The notes below the pieces were generated by a model, which saw nothing but the letters and a program-made list of their open reading frames with translations, had not been told where the DNA came from and did not search any database. This document shows positions 30,131-39,727 of a DNA stretch of 64,000 nucleotides, piece after piece; the stretch's first letter is position 1; every line of letters begins with the position of its first letter. This stretch comes from Franconibacter pulveris DSM 19144 (GTDB lineage Bacteria > Pseudomonadota > Gammaproteobacteria > Enterobacterales > Enterobacteriaceae). The translations under genes were made by a program, and so were the position numbers. The stretch covers positions 305,523-369,522 of the forward strand of contig KK211222.1 in NCBI GenBank assembly GCA_000621185.1, read 5' to 3'.

Positions 30131-30158
30131 AAAGACGTCGTTGTTTGCGACGTCTTTT
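30131..30158. terminator. Shared terminator of convergent rpfF and rpfR
   Basis: A perfect ten-base-pair stem AAAGACGTCG / CGACGTCTTT with a seven-base loop has T or A residues on both sides and can stop both transcripts. Confidence 0.82.
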
Positions 30159-30168
30159 ATGGCCGCCA

Positions 30169-32160
30169 TTATCCCATTTTTCGCGTCTGATAGCGCTTAT
30201 ACCATCGTTCAAAAGCGCTCGCAGGCATGGGCTTCGCAAAGTAAAAGCCCTGACGTTCCGTAACGCCGTTTTTGGTAAGAAAGGCATCCTCTTTAATGCT
30301 TTCCACCCCTTCGGCAATAACTTGCAAATTCAGCGCCTGTGCTACCGCCACGATGGCTCGCACCAGCGATTGTGAAATGGATTGCTTATGAATATCGCGC
30401 ACAAAGCTCTGGTCAAGCTTGATGGCGTCTATCGGAAAGCGCGCTAACTGAGAAAGAGAAGAGTAACCGGTGCCGAAATCATCAAGGTGGATCTGCGCAC
30501 CTAACTGGCTGAACTGTTCAATCACCGACAGCGCCAGTTCTTCATTCTCAATTAAACAGCTCTCAGTTAACTCGACGTCTATCGGGCAGTATTCAAAGCC
30601 AAGATCGTGCAGGGCCTGTTTCAGGTCGCTGAATATGGTTTGATCCGCCAGCTGGCGAGCAGATACGTTCACGGCTACCCGTAAATTAATTCCTTTATCG
30701 CGCCATTTCGCCACCTGGCGCACCACGTCCAGCATTACCCAGCGTCCGAGCGGCACAATCAGCCCGGACTCTTCGGCATAAGAGATAAAATCGAGCGGCG
30801 GGATAAGTCCGCGCTCTGGTGATTGCCAGCGCACCAGCGCTTCAAGACTGCGTACTTCGCCGCGCCAGGTCACTTTGGGCTGGTAATGAATCACCAGTTG
30901 ATCGTTATCCAGCGCTTTACGCAGGTTGGTATCAAGCCATAAATATTCAAACACACGCTGGTTCATCTCCGGAGAGAAGACGCAGAATTTGCCGCGCCCG
31001 CCTTCTTTTGCGGTATACATCGCGGTGTCGGCGTTACGAATAACGCTTTCCCGGTCAGTGCCGTGTTGCGGCGCCAGCGAAATCCCGAGGGAGCAGCCAG
31101 AATAAATCTCAATCAGACCGATGCGGAACGGTTTTTTCAGGCGGGTAAGAATACGTGACGCCATGGCTTCCAGCGCGCCTTGCGACGTATTGGTCGCAAG
31201 CACGATAAATTCGTCGCCGCCAAGGCGCGCCAGCAGTTGCCCATCTTCAAGACAGCTCAGAATGGCCAACGACACCGCCTGCAACAGCTGGTCGCCAAAC
31301 ATATGGCCATAGGCGTCGTTCACTTTCTTGAAGTTATCCAGGTCGAGATACACTACGCCCACCTGCGTTTCGCCCCGCTGGGCGATGGCTTCGGTTATCA
31401 TGTCATGAATGGCGTTACGATTTGGCAGCCCGGTGATAGTGTCGGTGTTAGCCAATACCCGTAAGCGTTCTTGTGCGCGACGCTCTTCGGTAATATCTGT
31501 GCCGGAGCAAATCAGGAATATTTCATTTTTACCGCTGCCGCTGTGCACAAATTTATTTCGGAATAAAAAAAGCCGCTGGCCTTTGCGCGTTTTAATCCAG
31601 CGCTCTACCTCATAAGAGTTACCATTACGGAAAAAGCCGGAAATATTACGCCTTGACGCTGCTGCTTCCGTCGGGCTCATAAAGAGTTTAAATACGTTCT
31701 GGCCAATAACTTCCTGCTCTTTCATCCCGGTATATTCTTCCGAAAGCCGGTTGAAGCGCTGAATATTGCCAAGACGGTCGAGAATAACAATGACGGAATT
31801 GGCCTCAGAAACGACCTGCTCAGCAAATGAGAGGCCCTGTACCAGATCGCGGGCGACGGAGGAGGTGTCATGCCAGCTCGACGCGGTACCCGCCCATTCG
31901 CGTTTCGACACTTTGCGTCCCACCAGATGCAGCGGCACTTCGCAGCCGAAAATTGAAACTGACATCGTGACGCTGGAGGTAATAACTGTCATCGACCGGA
32001 TGTGTTCCGCCTGTTCTGGCGTGAGGGTTACCACCTGACTAATATCGGAGTTTTCGCTTGCGGCCAATTGCAAAGCGTTGCTGTCGGCGGGTAAACGCCA
32101 GTACGGGCTGGTTGTCCCTAAATAACGATAAAGCAGGTTTTGCTCCTGTTCGTCTTTCAT
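30169..32160 (-). CDS. rpfR: DSF receptor with PAS-GGDEF-EAL domains (RpfR/PdeR)
   Basis: The start at 32160 follows GGGAGAAAGA and gives 663 residues, the size of E. coli PdeR/Gmr and of RpfR. Order of domains: an N-terminal region (about 1-100, matching the RpfF-interaction part of RpfR), a PAS domain (about 110-225), an intact GGDEF motif at 314-318, and an EAL domain with EAL at 440-442 and DDFGTGYSS at 560-568. In Burkholderia and Cronobacter the PAS domain binds DSF-type fatty acid and changes cyclic di-GMP turnover. Intact motifs permit both synthesis and hydrolysis. The neighbouring rpfF supplies the ligand. Confidence 0.9.
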   Translation of the reverse strand: MKDEQEQNLLYRYLGTTSPYWRLPADSNALQLAASENSDISQVVTLTPEQAEHIRSMTVITSSVTMSVSIFGCEVPLHLVGRKVSKREWAGTASSWHDTSSVARDLVQGLSFAEQVVSEANSVIVILDRLGNIQRFNRLSEEYTGMKEQEVIGQNVFKLFMSPTEAAASRRNISGFFRNGNSYEVERWIKTRKGQRLFLFRNKFVHSGSGKNEIFLICSGTDITEERRAQERLRVLANTDTITGLPNRNAIHDMITEAIAQRGETQVGVVYLDLDNFKKVNDAYGHMFGDQLLQAVSLAILSCLEDGQLLARLGGDEFIVLATNTSQGALEAMASRILTRLKKPFRIGLIEIYSGCSLGISLAPQHGTDRESVIRNADTAMYTAKEGGRGKFCVFSPEMNQRVFEYLWLDTNLRKALDNDQLVIHYQPKVTWRGEVRSLEALVRWQSPERGLIPPLDFISYAEESGLIVPLGRWVMLDVVRQVAKWRDKGINLRVAVNVSARQLADQTIFSDLKQALHDLGFEYCPIDVELTESCLIENEELALSVIEQFSQLGAQIHLDDFGTGYSSLSQLARFPIDAIKLDQSFVRDIHKQSISQSLVRAIVAVAQALNLQVIAEGVESIKEDAFLTKNGVTERQGFYFAKPMPASAFERWYKRYQTRKMG

Positions 32161-32477
32161 TCTTTCTCCCGACCCAACCAATAAGCGCACATGTTATTTC
32201 CCACAGGCAGGCTCTGGACAGCGAGCGCCTTCAGGAGACGCAAAACAACCTTGTTTTCATAAAAAGATAGTCAAAAAAACGTAATATTCGCAGCAGCTTA
32301 TTTTACCACTCACAATCAACATGCCTTTACCTGACGTGAAGAATACCTCTTATTGTGGGCGTTTTTTGCTTTTTTTGCGTGGTCAGAAAGAGAAAAAGTG
32401 TTAATGCTCACGAAGCGGAACTAAGAAGAAGGGCTGAAGAAAGTTTCCCCGGCGCAGCCGGGGAAAAAGGGAGGGAA
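32161..32477. other. Intergenic region between rpfR and rnb
   Basis: These 317 bases hold the upstream region of rpfR, whose promoter I could not fix, and the rnb 3' end. The only clear element is the rnb terminator-like hairpin at 32444-32466. No credible small ORF was seen. Confidence 0.5.
32444..32466 (-). terminator. Probable rnb terminator
   Basis: A ten-base-pair stem TTTCCCCGGC / GCCGGGGAAA with a three-base loop lies 11 bases after the rnb stop. On the minus strand it is followed by CTTTCTTC, a U-rich but interrupted tail. Confidence 0.6.
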
Positions 32478-34412
32478 TTATACGGCAGGACGAGCGATAA
32501 CGCTGCGGGTTTCCATACGCACTTCGGCGATCGTTACGTCGATAACATCCGTCACTTTATAAACGGTTTCGCCTTTAATTTGCACGGTGCCGTTTTCCTG
32601 GCTGCAAACCAGCTCGTCACGCACGGCATGGAGGAACGGCGCCGGAATAAACGCTACGGCGCCATTATCAACAAGACGCACGCGCATGCCGCCGCGGCTG
32701 ACATCGATAATCTCAGCAGCGTAACGGGTATCTGTACCCGCTTTATCATTAAGGAAGCGAGCATAAAGCCAGTCGCCGACATCGCGCTCCGCCATGCGGT
32801 TCAGGCGGCGACGTTCAGCCATCTGTACGGTCACTTCATCCTGCGGACGCTGCGCCGTTTCATTTTTAATGATGGCTTTCAGCAGGCGATGGTTCAGCAT
32901 GTCACCATATTTGCGGATAGGCGAAGTCCAGGTGGCGTATGCTTCCAGCCCCAGCCCAAAGTGCGGTCCCGGTTCGGTGCTGATTTCAGCGAACGACTGG
33001 AAGCGGCGAATACGGCTGTCGAGAAAACCTGACGGTTGCGCGTCCAGTTCGCGACGCAGTTTGCAGAAGCCGTCCAGCGTCAGCACTTCCTGCGCATCCA
33101 CATGCATGCCGTGGCTCTTCAGCAGCGCCGCAAGCTGTTCAGTATTCGCTGGATCAAAGCCTGAGTGCACGTTGTAAACGCCAAAGCCCAGCGAGTCGCG
33201 CAGTACGCGAGCGGCGCAGACGTTAGCGGCGATCATCGCCTCTTCTACCATGCGGTTGGCGATACGGCGGGGTTCGGCCACGATATCCAGCACTTCGCCT
33301 TTCTCACCGAGAATAAAGCGGTAGTCGGGACGATCTTTAAAGACCAGCGCATGGTTATGACGCCATTCGCCGCGGCGCGCGCAAACAGTCTGCAACAGGC
33401 GGATCTGCTGAGCGATGGCGTCGCTTTCCGGCTGCCAGTCGCCGCTGTTTTCCAGCCAGTTGGAGACATTGTCATACACCAGCTTGGCTTTCGATTCGAT
33501 AGTCGCGGCGAAAAAACGAATGTCGTCGCCGATAGCGCCATCCGCATCGATGGCCATGCGGCAGGCGAGCACCGGGCGACGTTCATTCGCGCGCAGCGAA
33601 CAGAGGTCGTCAGAAAGCTCACGCGGCAGCATTGGGATATTGAAACCCGGCAGATAGTTGGTAAAAGCGCGAATGCGCGCGGCATTATCAAGCTTGCTGC
33701 CTTCGGCAATCCAGGCGGTCGGATCGGCGATAGCCACGGTTAACTGGATGCTGCCGTCCGCCGCTTCTTCTGCAAACAAGGCATCATCCATATCTTCGGT
33801 GCTGGCGCTGTCGATTGTGACAAAGTCGAGCGCCGTCAGGTCTTCACGCACCAGGCCTTCGTCGAGCATTTCTGTCGCCACGCCATCCGGCGCTTCGCGC
33901 TCAAGGTTATGACGAGCGAGCGTCACCCACCATGGAGCGAAATGATCGTCGCTGAAGGTGATGAAATGCGTCAGCTCAGCGTAGAAGCTGCGGTCCCCTT
34001 TCAGGGGATGACGGCGCATCTGGGCGACAGCCCAGTCGCCCTGCTGGAAGTCGTGCTCCACGCCGCGGGCGGCGCGACAGGGGATAGCGTCTTTCAGTAG
34101 CGGATGATCCGGAATGATAGAAAGACGGTCGTCTTTTTTCTGCACCCGGCCAACAAAACGAGTGAGAAAGGGTTCGACAAGCTCTTCCGGCTCAGCGGAT
34201 TCCTTTTCTTTTTCCGTGTGAATCACGGCGATGATACGGTCGCCATGCATCACTTTCTTCATCTGCGGCGGCGGAATGAAGTAGCTTTTCTGCGCGTCGA
34301 CTTCAAGGAAGCCGAAGCCTTTATCCGTGGCTTTTACCACCCCTTCGGCGCGAGGCGTCTGGGAGTGAAGTTGCTGTTTAAGCTGCGCAAGCAGCGGGTT
34401 ATCCTGAAACAT
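32478..34412 (-). CDS. rnb: Exoribonuclease II
   Basis: The start at 34412 ([18 protein letters not shown]) gives 644 residues, identical in length to E. coli RNase II; the seven codons upstream are not conserved. Cold-shock domains lie at the N-terminus. The RNB catalytic domain includes the acidic cluster [14 protein letters not shown] (about residue 200-210), and a C-terminal S1 domain follows. It degrades single-stranded RNA from the 3' end, releasing nucleoside monophosphates. Its neighbours yciW and rpfR (gmr) are as in E. coli. Confidence 0.98.
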   Translation of the reverse strand: MFQDNPLLAQLKQQLHSQTPRAEGVVKATDKGFGFLEVDAQKSYFIPPPQMKKVMHGDRIIAVIHTEKEKESAEPEELVEPFLTRFVGRVQKKDDRLSIIPDHPLLKDAIPCRAARGVEHDFQQGDWAVAQMRRHPLKGDRSFYAELTHFITFSDDHFAPWWVTLARHNLEREAPDGVATEMLDEGLVREDLTALDFVTIDSASTEDMDDALFAEEAADGSIQLTVAIADPTAWIAEGSKLDNAARIRAFTNYLPGFNIPMLPRELSDDLCSLRANERRPVLACRMAIDADGAIGDDIRFFAATIESKAKLVYDNVSNWLENSGDWQPESDAIAQQIRLLQTVCARRGEWRHNHALVFKDRPDYRFILGEKGEVLDIVAEPRRIANRMVEEAMIAANVCAARVLRDSLGFGVYNVHSGFDPANTEQLAALLKSHGMHVDAQEVLTLDGFCKLRRELDAQPSGFLDSRIRRFQSFAEISTEPGPHFGLGLEAYATWTSPIRKYGDMLNHRLLKAIIKNETAQRPQDEVTVQMAERRRLNRMAERDVGDWLYARFLNDKAGTDTRYAAEIIDVSRGGMRVRLVDNGAVAFIPAPFLHAVRDELVCSQENGTVQIKGETVYKVTDVIDVTIAEVRMETRSVIARPAV

Positions 34413-34511
34413 AGTATGAATTTTCGTGGCCAAAAGAGCGGCTGACAGTTTTACGCGATTGCGCCCTTCGCGGCAAGCGCTCTTTGGCCTGAACGATGAA
34501 TGTCTCAGCCC

Positions 34512-35666
34512 TCAGCGGTCGCTGCCAAGCCCCATCCTGAGGCGGTTGATCCAGCCGCACAGTCCGCCCCAGGCGAGCAGGCGCAGCGCGGCGTCGGCGC
34601 TGTAACCTTGATCGAGCAGGGGGGTTAACTGCGCGGCGCTAAAGCGATCGGGGGCTCGGGTGAGCTGCTGCACCGCCTGGATAATGGCGCGCTCGCGCGG
34701 ATGATTGTGGCTCCATGCCAGCAACGCGCGCTCGCCGTTGCGTATCGCTTCCGGCAGATTGGGCTCGCCGCGCCAGCGTTGAAGCGTGTCGTTAAAACAG
34801 GCGGCGCTGCCGTTGATGCGCGCGGTCAACAACGTTACCAGCGAGCGATCCTCATCATCAAGACCGTCGCTCAGGCGTTCGCAAAGCTGGCGCAATAAAT
34901 TCAGAACTTCCGCATCATAAACCAGCGTGTGCGAAAGCTCCCGCAAGGCCAGATGCGGCTGACAGGCGGCCAGCGCTTTAAGCTGGCTTTCGCTGGCATG
35001 GCTGATAGCGACAGGCGGTAAATCGGCGCGCCAGTGAGAATCTGACAGACCGAAATGCTCAGGCGCCGCATCCTGCAGCATATCCAGCCCCGGCACCCAG
35101 CGCACCGGTTGTCCCTGCAAGGCCTGGAAGATAGCGACCACTCGCGCCTGAAAACCGATAAAGCCGATTATCTGGGTAAACGTCACCCGGTCAAACCACG
35201 AAAGACCCACCTCATCAAGCTGCGCGCGCGCCGCGTCATCAATCACCGTAGGCGAAATGGCGAGCTGGCGGGCGAACTGGGTGATTTGGGTCAGGCGGCG
35301 GTTGCTTTCACGCGAGGAGTCGGGGCCCGGCTGCGGAGCAAGCAGGGCGGCGTAATGGTTACAGAGCCGCTGTACGCCCCATACCTGCGCGACGGTCAGC
35401 GCGGTGCTCAGACGGTCGTAACTGCTCAGGGTATGCAGCCTTGTCACCGCCACGCTTTCAGGGAAGAGCAGCGGAATCAGTTTTCTCGCTTCGTTAATCC
35501 ATTCCAGCTGCGCAAGCGCAGGGGAGTGGGCAAGCGATAAATCAAGCAGCAGACGGTCATCCACCCAGGCGGCTTCGGGCACCAGCGGGAGCACGTCAGC
35601 CGGACAGCGGCTGGATTGGGTTTCATGATACCAGTGGCTTTTGCCGGAAAAACGGCGTGGTTCCAT
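34512..35666 (-). CDS. yciW: Conserved protein YciW (AhpD/CMD-like fold)
   Basis: The start at 35666 (MEPRRFSGKSHWYHETQSS) follows AAGGAACG and gives 384 residues. The chain is helical and resembles the carboxymuconolactone-decarboxylase/AhpD-like oxidoreductase group, but the redox CxxC pair of AhpD is not apparent. In E. coli yciW is controlled by CysB and has been linked to cysteine metabolism; the reaction is unknown. It lies between fabI and rnb as in E. coli. A longer in-frame start upstream lacks conservation. Confidence 0.88.
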   Translation of the reverse strand: MEPRRFSGKSHWYHETQSSRCPADVLPLVPEAAWVDDRLLLDLSLAHSPALAQLEWINEARKLIPLLFPESVAVTRLHTLSSYDRLSTALTVAQVWGVQRLCNHYAALLAPQPGPDSSRESNRRLTQITQFARQLAISPTVIDDAARAQLDEVGLSWFDRVTFTQIIGFIGFQARVVAIFQALQGQPVRWVPGLDMLQDAAPEHFGLSDSHWRADLPPVAISHASESQLKALAACQPHLALRELSHTLVYDAEVLNLLRQLCERLSDGLDDEDRSLVTLLTARINGSAACFNDTLQRWRGEPNLPEAIRNGERALLAWSHNHPRERAIIQAVQQLTRAPDRFSAAQLTPLLDQGYSADAALRLLAWGGLCGWINRLRMGLGSDR

Positions 35667-35810
35667 GGTCGTTCCTTGGTCAAAATTGGCGACCCGGAGC
35701 ACCCTGAAATGCAGCACGCCGGGACAGATCACGCTGACTTATCCTGGCGTAACCGCTGGCGGCGATAAAAGAATGTTCGGTGATAATAAATATCAGAAAG
35801 GCATAAATGA

Positions 35811-35837
35811 AAAGGGCAGGTTAAAAACCTGCCCTTT
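35811..35837 (-). terminator. fabI terminator
   Basis: A 12-base-pair hairpin (AAAGGGCAGGTT / AACCTGCCCTTT, loop AAA) follows the fabI stop; the tail on the minus strand is TCATTTATG. Confidence 0.8.
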
Positions 35838-35855
35838 GCGCGAATCAGCAGCGGA

Positions 35856-36644
35856 TTATTTCAGTTCCAGCTCGTTCATCGCGGCGATGCTAAAGCCGCC
35901 GTCAACGTGAACCACTTCACCGGTGATGCCGCCGGAAAGATCGGAGCAGAGGAACGCCGCGCTGTTGCCCACGTCTTCAATGGTGACGGTACGACGAATC
36001 GGCGTAACCGCTTCGCAATGCGCCAGCATTTTACGGAAGTCTTTAATACCGGAAGCCGCCAGGGTGCGGATCGGGCCCGCGGAGATGGCGTTAACGCGCA
36101 CGCCTTCCGGACCCATTGCATTCGCCATGTAGCGAACGTTCGCTTCCAGAGACGCTTTCGCAAGCCCCATCACGTTATAGTTCGGGATAGCGCGCTCTGC
36201 GCCCAGGTAGGAGAGGGTCAGCAGGGCAGAGCCCGGGTTCAGCATCTCGCGGCAGGCTTTCGCCATGGCAACAAAGCTGTAGGCGCTGATGTCGTGGGCA
36301 ATTTTGAAGCCTTCACGGGTTACGGCGTTAACGTAGTCGCCATCCAGCTGATCCGCCGGAGCGAAGCCGATGGAGTGTACGAAACCGTCAAATTTCGGCC
36401 AGACTTTGGCAAGCTCGGTGAACAGCGCGGTAATGCTCTCATCTTCCGCAACGTCACACGGCAGCACAATGCTGGAGTCCAGTTGAGCGGCAAACTCTTC
36501 CACGCGGCCTTTCAGCTTATCGTTCTGGTAGGTGAACGCCAGTTCAGCCCCTTCGCGACGCATAGCCTGTGCGATACCGTACGCGATGGACAGTTTGCTG
36601 GCAACGCCAGTCACCAGAATGCGCTTACCGGTAAGAAAACCCAT
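35856..36644 (-). CDS. fabI: Enoyl-[acyl-carrier-protein] reductase (NADH)
   Basis: The start at 36644 ([19 protein letters not shown]) is preceded by AAGGATT and gives 262 residues, as in E. coli. Catalytic Y156 and K163 are in [12 protein letters not shown]. The residues where triclosan or diazaborine resistance mutations arise (G93, M159, F203) are all wild type. FabI reduces trans-2-enoyl-ACP in each round of fatty acid elongation. Its acyl-ACP intermediates are also the raw material for RpfF signals. Its mRNA leader carries a long inverted repeat, listed separately. Confidence 0.98.
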   Translation of the reverse strand: MGFLTGKRILVTGVASKLSIAYGIAQAMRREGAELAFTYQNDKLKGRVEEFAAQLDSSIVLPCDVAEDESITALFTELAKVWPKFDGFVHSIGFAPADQLDGDYVNAVTREGFKIAHDISAYSFVAMAKACREMLNPGSALLTLSYLGAERAIPNYNVMGLAKASLEANVRYMANAMGPEGVRVNAISAGPIRTLAASGIKDFRKMLAHCEAVTPIRRTVTIEDVGNSAAFLCSDLSGGITGEVVHVDGGFSIAAMNELELK

Positions 36645-36670
36645 AGCTTTAATCCTTATAGTCATTGCTT

Positions 36671-36712
36671 TTTTGGCTTAACAATCAGCAGGTTAACTCA
36701 GTTAAGCCAAAA
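36671..36712 (-). repeat. Perfect 12-bp inverted repeat in the fabI leader
   Basis: TTTTGGCTTAAC (36671-36682) and GTTAAGCCAAAA (36701-36712) are exact reverse complements separated by 18 bases, ending 27 bases upstream of the fabI ATG. In mRNA it would form a 12-base-pair stem just ahead of the ribosome binding site; in DNA it could be a regulator site. Confidence 0.75.
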
Positions 36713-36980
36713 GTATTCGAAATGAAGGCAAAATTATATCCCACTGAAGCCCTCCTGTGTCACGCTCTTTTTCCGGCGATTTTCGTGACTTAGGCTGAAA
36801 ACGCGTCATCTTCAGCGCATTTTGTAACCTGTTCGCGCTAAACCAGAGCGGAGCGGACATCCAGAGAGCGGCAGGACGTTCTGTACAGCGGGGGCAAAGA
36901 AGGGGGCCCCTTGAAAGCACTCTGCACCGGATAAGTATACCTCAGCCGCGACCGCAGACTGATCCAACCTCAGGGTGATA

Positions 36981-37013
36981 AAAAAAGCCCCTCGCTGCGA
37001 GGCGAAGGGCTTT
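36981..37013 (-). terminator. Terminator of the PQQ dehydrogenase gene
   Basis: On the minus strand a GC-rich double stem (outer AAAGCCC / GGGCTTT with an inner CTCGC / GCGAG hairpin) is followed by a run of at least six T. It lies 20 bases after the stop codon. Confidence 0.88.
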
Positions 37014-37033
37014 CAGGGCTGGCGGATAATGCC

Positions 37034-39469
37034 TTATTTATCCAGGGTGTACGCGATAACGTAATCGCCACGGTCCGGCGACTGGCGCGCGCCGCCTGCT
37101 GAAATCAGGATGTACTGCTTACCGTCTTTCGGTGAAACATAGCTCATCGGGCCGCCCTGGCTGCCGACCGGCAGACGCGCTTTCCACAGTTCTTTGCCCG
37201 TAGCGCTGTCGAATGCGCGCAGGTAGTAATCCTGCGTACCGGCGATAAACACCAGGCCGCCCTGCGTGGCGAGCGTGCCGCCAAGCGTCGGCATGCCTAC
37301 CGGCATCTGCGCGCGCATTTTGATGCCGAACGGGCCGGTATCCTGCACGGTGCCGACCGGAACCTGCCACACCACTTTTTGGGTTTTCAGGTCAATGGCG
37401 GAGAGGGTGCCAAACGGCGGCTTCTGGCAAGGAATGCCAAGCGGCGACATAAAGCGGTTCTTGTTTACGGCATACGGCGTGCCTTTGAGCGGCACCGCGC
37501 CCATACCGGTATTGATAGCTTCGCCGCCGTTGCTGCCGCGCGAGATAGCGCTGGTGTCAGCCGGGATCATCTGCACCCACAGACCCAGACGCATATCGTT
37601 AACGAAAATGTAGTGATTATTCGGGTCTGTCGAGAGGCTGCCCCAGTTCATGCCGCCGAGCGAGCCCGGGAAGCTCAGGGACTTGTCGGTACCCGGAACG
37701 GTGAAGAGGCCGTCATAACGCATCTCTTTAAATGCGATGCGGCAGGCGAGTTGGTCAAACGGCGTGGCGCCCCACATATCGGATTCTTTCAGCGTTTGCG
37801 CGCCGATCTGCGGCATGCCGACCGAGTGAGGCTGCGTTTTGGTGTACTGCTCGTTTGGAATGTTGCCTTGCTTCATCGGCAGCTCTTTGACTTCCGTCAG
37901 CGGCTTGCCTGTCAGGCGATCCAGCACGAAAATCTGGCCCGCTTTAGTGCCAAACACCACCGCAGGTTTGCTGCCGCCCTCTTTTTGCGGGAAATCCAGC
38001 AGGGTAGGCTGCATGGGAATGTCGAAGTCCCACAGGTCGTTATGAACGGTCTGGTATACCCACTTCTCTTTGCCGGTGGTGGCGTCAAGCGCGAGGATAG
38101 ATGCGCCATATTTATGATCAAGCGGTGTGCGGTTGCCGCCCCACAGGTCAACAGACGAACTGCCCATCGGGATAAAGACGGTATTCATAGCCGGGTCGTA
38201 AGACATCGGCGCCCAAGAGTTCGGCGTACTGCGAGCGTAATTCTGGCCCGGCATCAGCACCGCGTTGGGGTTATCGTTGCCCGGGTCGAACGCCCAGCGC
38301 ATTTCACCGGTGATGACGTCGAAACCGCGCAACACGCCGCCTGGCATGTCAGTCTGGACGTTATCCGCCACGCGGCCGCCGACAACCACCGTCGTGCCGG
38401 CAAGCGTAGGGGCTGAAGTAAGCTGGTATTTAGGATCCTGCGCGTCGCCAAGGCCCGCTTTCAAATCCACTACGCCGTGGTTGCCAAAGCCTTCACAGAA
38501 CTCGCCGTTATCTGCGTTAATCGCAATCAGACGCGCATCAATGGTGTTCATCAGAATGCGGCGCTGGCAACTGGCGTCAGCGGCCATGCTCACGGTTTTA
38601 ACCGGTGTCGAGCCCGGCACGGTCGGCTGGCTCAGCGGTTTGGTCGCGTCGAAGTAAGCCAGTCCGCGGCAGCGGTTCCACACTTCCGCTTGCGCATTGA
38701 TTTCGCGCTTCCAGAGTTGCTTGCCGCTGTTTGCTTCAACGGCGATAACGTTATTGTGCGGCGTGCAAAGGTAAAGCGTGTTGCCGATTTGCAGCGGCGT
38801 TTGCTGATCTTCCGCGCCGTTGCCGGTTGGGCTATCCGGAATGTCGCCGGTATGCATAGTCCAGGCGACTTTAAGATCTTTAACGTTATCACGCGTGATT
38901 TGATCGAGCGCGACAAAACGGCTGCCGCCGGGCGTGTTGCCATAATTGGCCCAGTCAGTCTGCGCGTTGTCTTTCGCAACCGGCACCAGCGGCAGCGGTT
39001 CGCCTTTAAAAGCGACGGGGGGATGCGGCAGGAACATCTGCCAGAAAGCCACCAACATGCCGAGCAGAATCAGCCCGCTGAAGGACCACGCCGCGCCGCG
39101 ATGGGCCGGTTTGCCTTCACGTTTGCGAAGCGCGGGCCAGGTGGCGGCGATAAGCAGCATCAGGCCTGCCGGCACCATCAGGCGCGATACCAGCGGCCAG
39201 AAATCCCAGCCTGCATCGAACAGCGCCCAGATCAGCGTGCCAAAAAAGACCAGCGCGAACAGCGGACCGGCGGAAGACTTACGGCGAAAAAGCTGAATAG
39301 CCGAGAGCAGGGTGATTACGCCTGCTACCAGGAAGTAGGCGCTGCCGCCAAGCGACAGCAATTTGCCACCGCCGATGACAAAGAAAAGGCCGATGGCAAG
39401 CAGCATCAGCCCCAGCAAAGCAGACCAGATACCCAGCGCGCGCGACGGCCGGGTGTAATTTTCAGACAT
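37034..39469 (-). CDS. Membrane-bound PQQ-dependent dehydrogenase, glucose/quinate/shikimate family
   Basis: This 811-residue protein has five N-terminal membrane spans (roughly 12-33, 40-60, 68-85, 93-112 and 128-146) and a periplasmic eight-bladed quinoprotein domain. The conserved catalytic segment VDLWGGNRTP holds D441. The family oxidises a polyol or acid in the periplasm and passes electrons to ubiquinone. It is not the orthologue of E. coli Gcd: the residue matching glucose-site H262 of Gcd (in QHVTCRG) appears here as W264 (VWNRCRG). Quinate/shikimate or another polyol is therefore as likely as glucose. It stands alone with its own terminator, and PQQ synthesis genes are not in the window. 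Confidence 0.85.
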   Translation of the reverse strand: MSENYTRPSRALGIWSALLGLMLLAIGLFFVIGGGKLLSLGGSAYFLVAGVITLLSAIQLFRRKSSAGPLFALVFFGTLIWALFDAGWDFWPLVSRLMVPAGLMLLIAATWPALRKREGKPAHRGAAWSFSGLILLGMLVAFWQMFLPHPPVAFKGEPLPLVPVAKDNAQTDWANYGNTPGGSRFVALDQITRDNVKDLKVAWTMHTGDIPDSPTGNGAEDQQTPLQIGNTLYLCTPHNNVIAVEANSGKQLWKREINAQAEVWNRCRGLAYFDATKPLSQPTVPGSTPVKTVSMAADASCQRRILMNTIDARLIAINADNGEFCEGFGNHGVVDLKAGLGDAQDPKYQLTSAPTLAGTTVVVGGRVADNVQTDMPGGVLRGFDVITGEMRWAFDPGNDNPNAVLMPGQNYARSTPNSWAPMSYDPAMNTVFIPMGSSSVDLWGGNRTPLDHKYGASILALDATTGKEKWVYQTVHNDLWDFDIPMQPTLLDFPQKEGGSKPAVVFGTKAGQIFVLDRLTGKPLTEVKELPMKQGNIPNEQYTKTQPHSVGMPQIGAQTLKESDMWGATPFDQLACRIAFKEMRYDGLFTVPGTDKSLSFPGSLGGMNWGSLSTDPNNHYIFVNDMRLGLWVQMIPADTSAISRGSNGGEAINTGMGAVPLKGTPYAVNKNRFMSPLGIPCQKPPFGTLSAIDLKTQKVVWQVPVGTVQDTGPFGIKMRAQMPVGMPTLGGTLATQGGLVFIAGTQDYYLRAFDSATGKELWKARLPVGSQGGPMSYVSPKDGKQYILISAGGARQSPDRGDYVIAYTLDK

Positions 39470-39691
39470 AACAATTCTCCAGATAACGCGCCAGCGGTTA
39501 GCCGGGGCGAAGTACAGCGTTGGGATGTGATGGCGAGCAGACGGGCGTCTTCTGACCAGATAAAATAATTATACCACCTGGTTCATTGATGTGAATGGTA
39601 TCGGCAAAATTTGTTACGAATGAAAGTTAAATTGTTAAATGTGAAGGGTGAAATGAACCGATTGGGTAAGGTGAGGGCGTTGAAAAAAGAT

Positions 39692-39716
39692 AAAAAAGCC
39701 CGGCGCGGTGCCGGGC
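39692..39716 (-). terminator. sap operon terminator
   Basis: On the minus strand the stem GCCCGGC / GCCGGGC with a five-base loop is followed by six T, 11 bases after the sapF stop. Confidence 0.88.
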
Positions 39717-39727
39717 GGAGAGAGGAA

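Larger units (their letters stand above)
36645..37033. other. Intergenic region between fabI and the PQQ dehydrogenase gene
   Basis: These 389 bases contain the fabI leader with its long inverted repeat (36671-36712) and, at the far end, the dehydrogenase terminator (36981-37013). In between I see no ORF with a ribosome site and no further structure. In E. coli the sap operon region begins soon after fabI, so this is the left junction of an inserted gene. Confidence 0.55.

Noticed and set aside
32355-33032. 225-codon plus-strand frame overlapping the rnb 3' end
   Set aside because: Mostly antisense to rnb, with no similarity; the upstream part is only the rpfR-rnb gap.
36702-36920. 72-codon minus-strand frame upstream of fabI
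   Set aside because: No ribosome site, unusual composition and overlap with the fabI leader repeat.
37379-39568. Two long plus-strand frames opposite the PQQ dehydrogenase
   Set aside because: Both are shadows of a conserved 811-residue gene and lack start signals.
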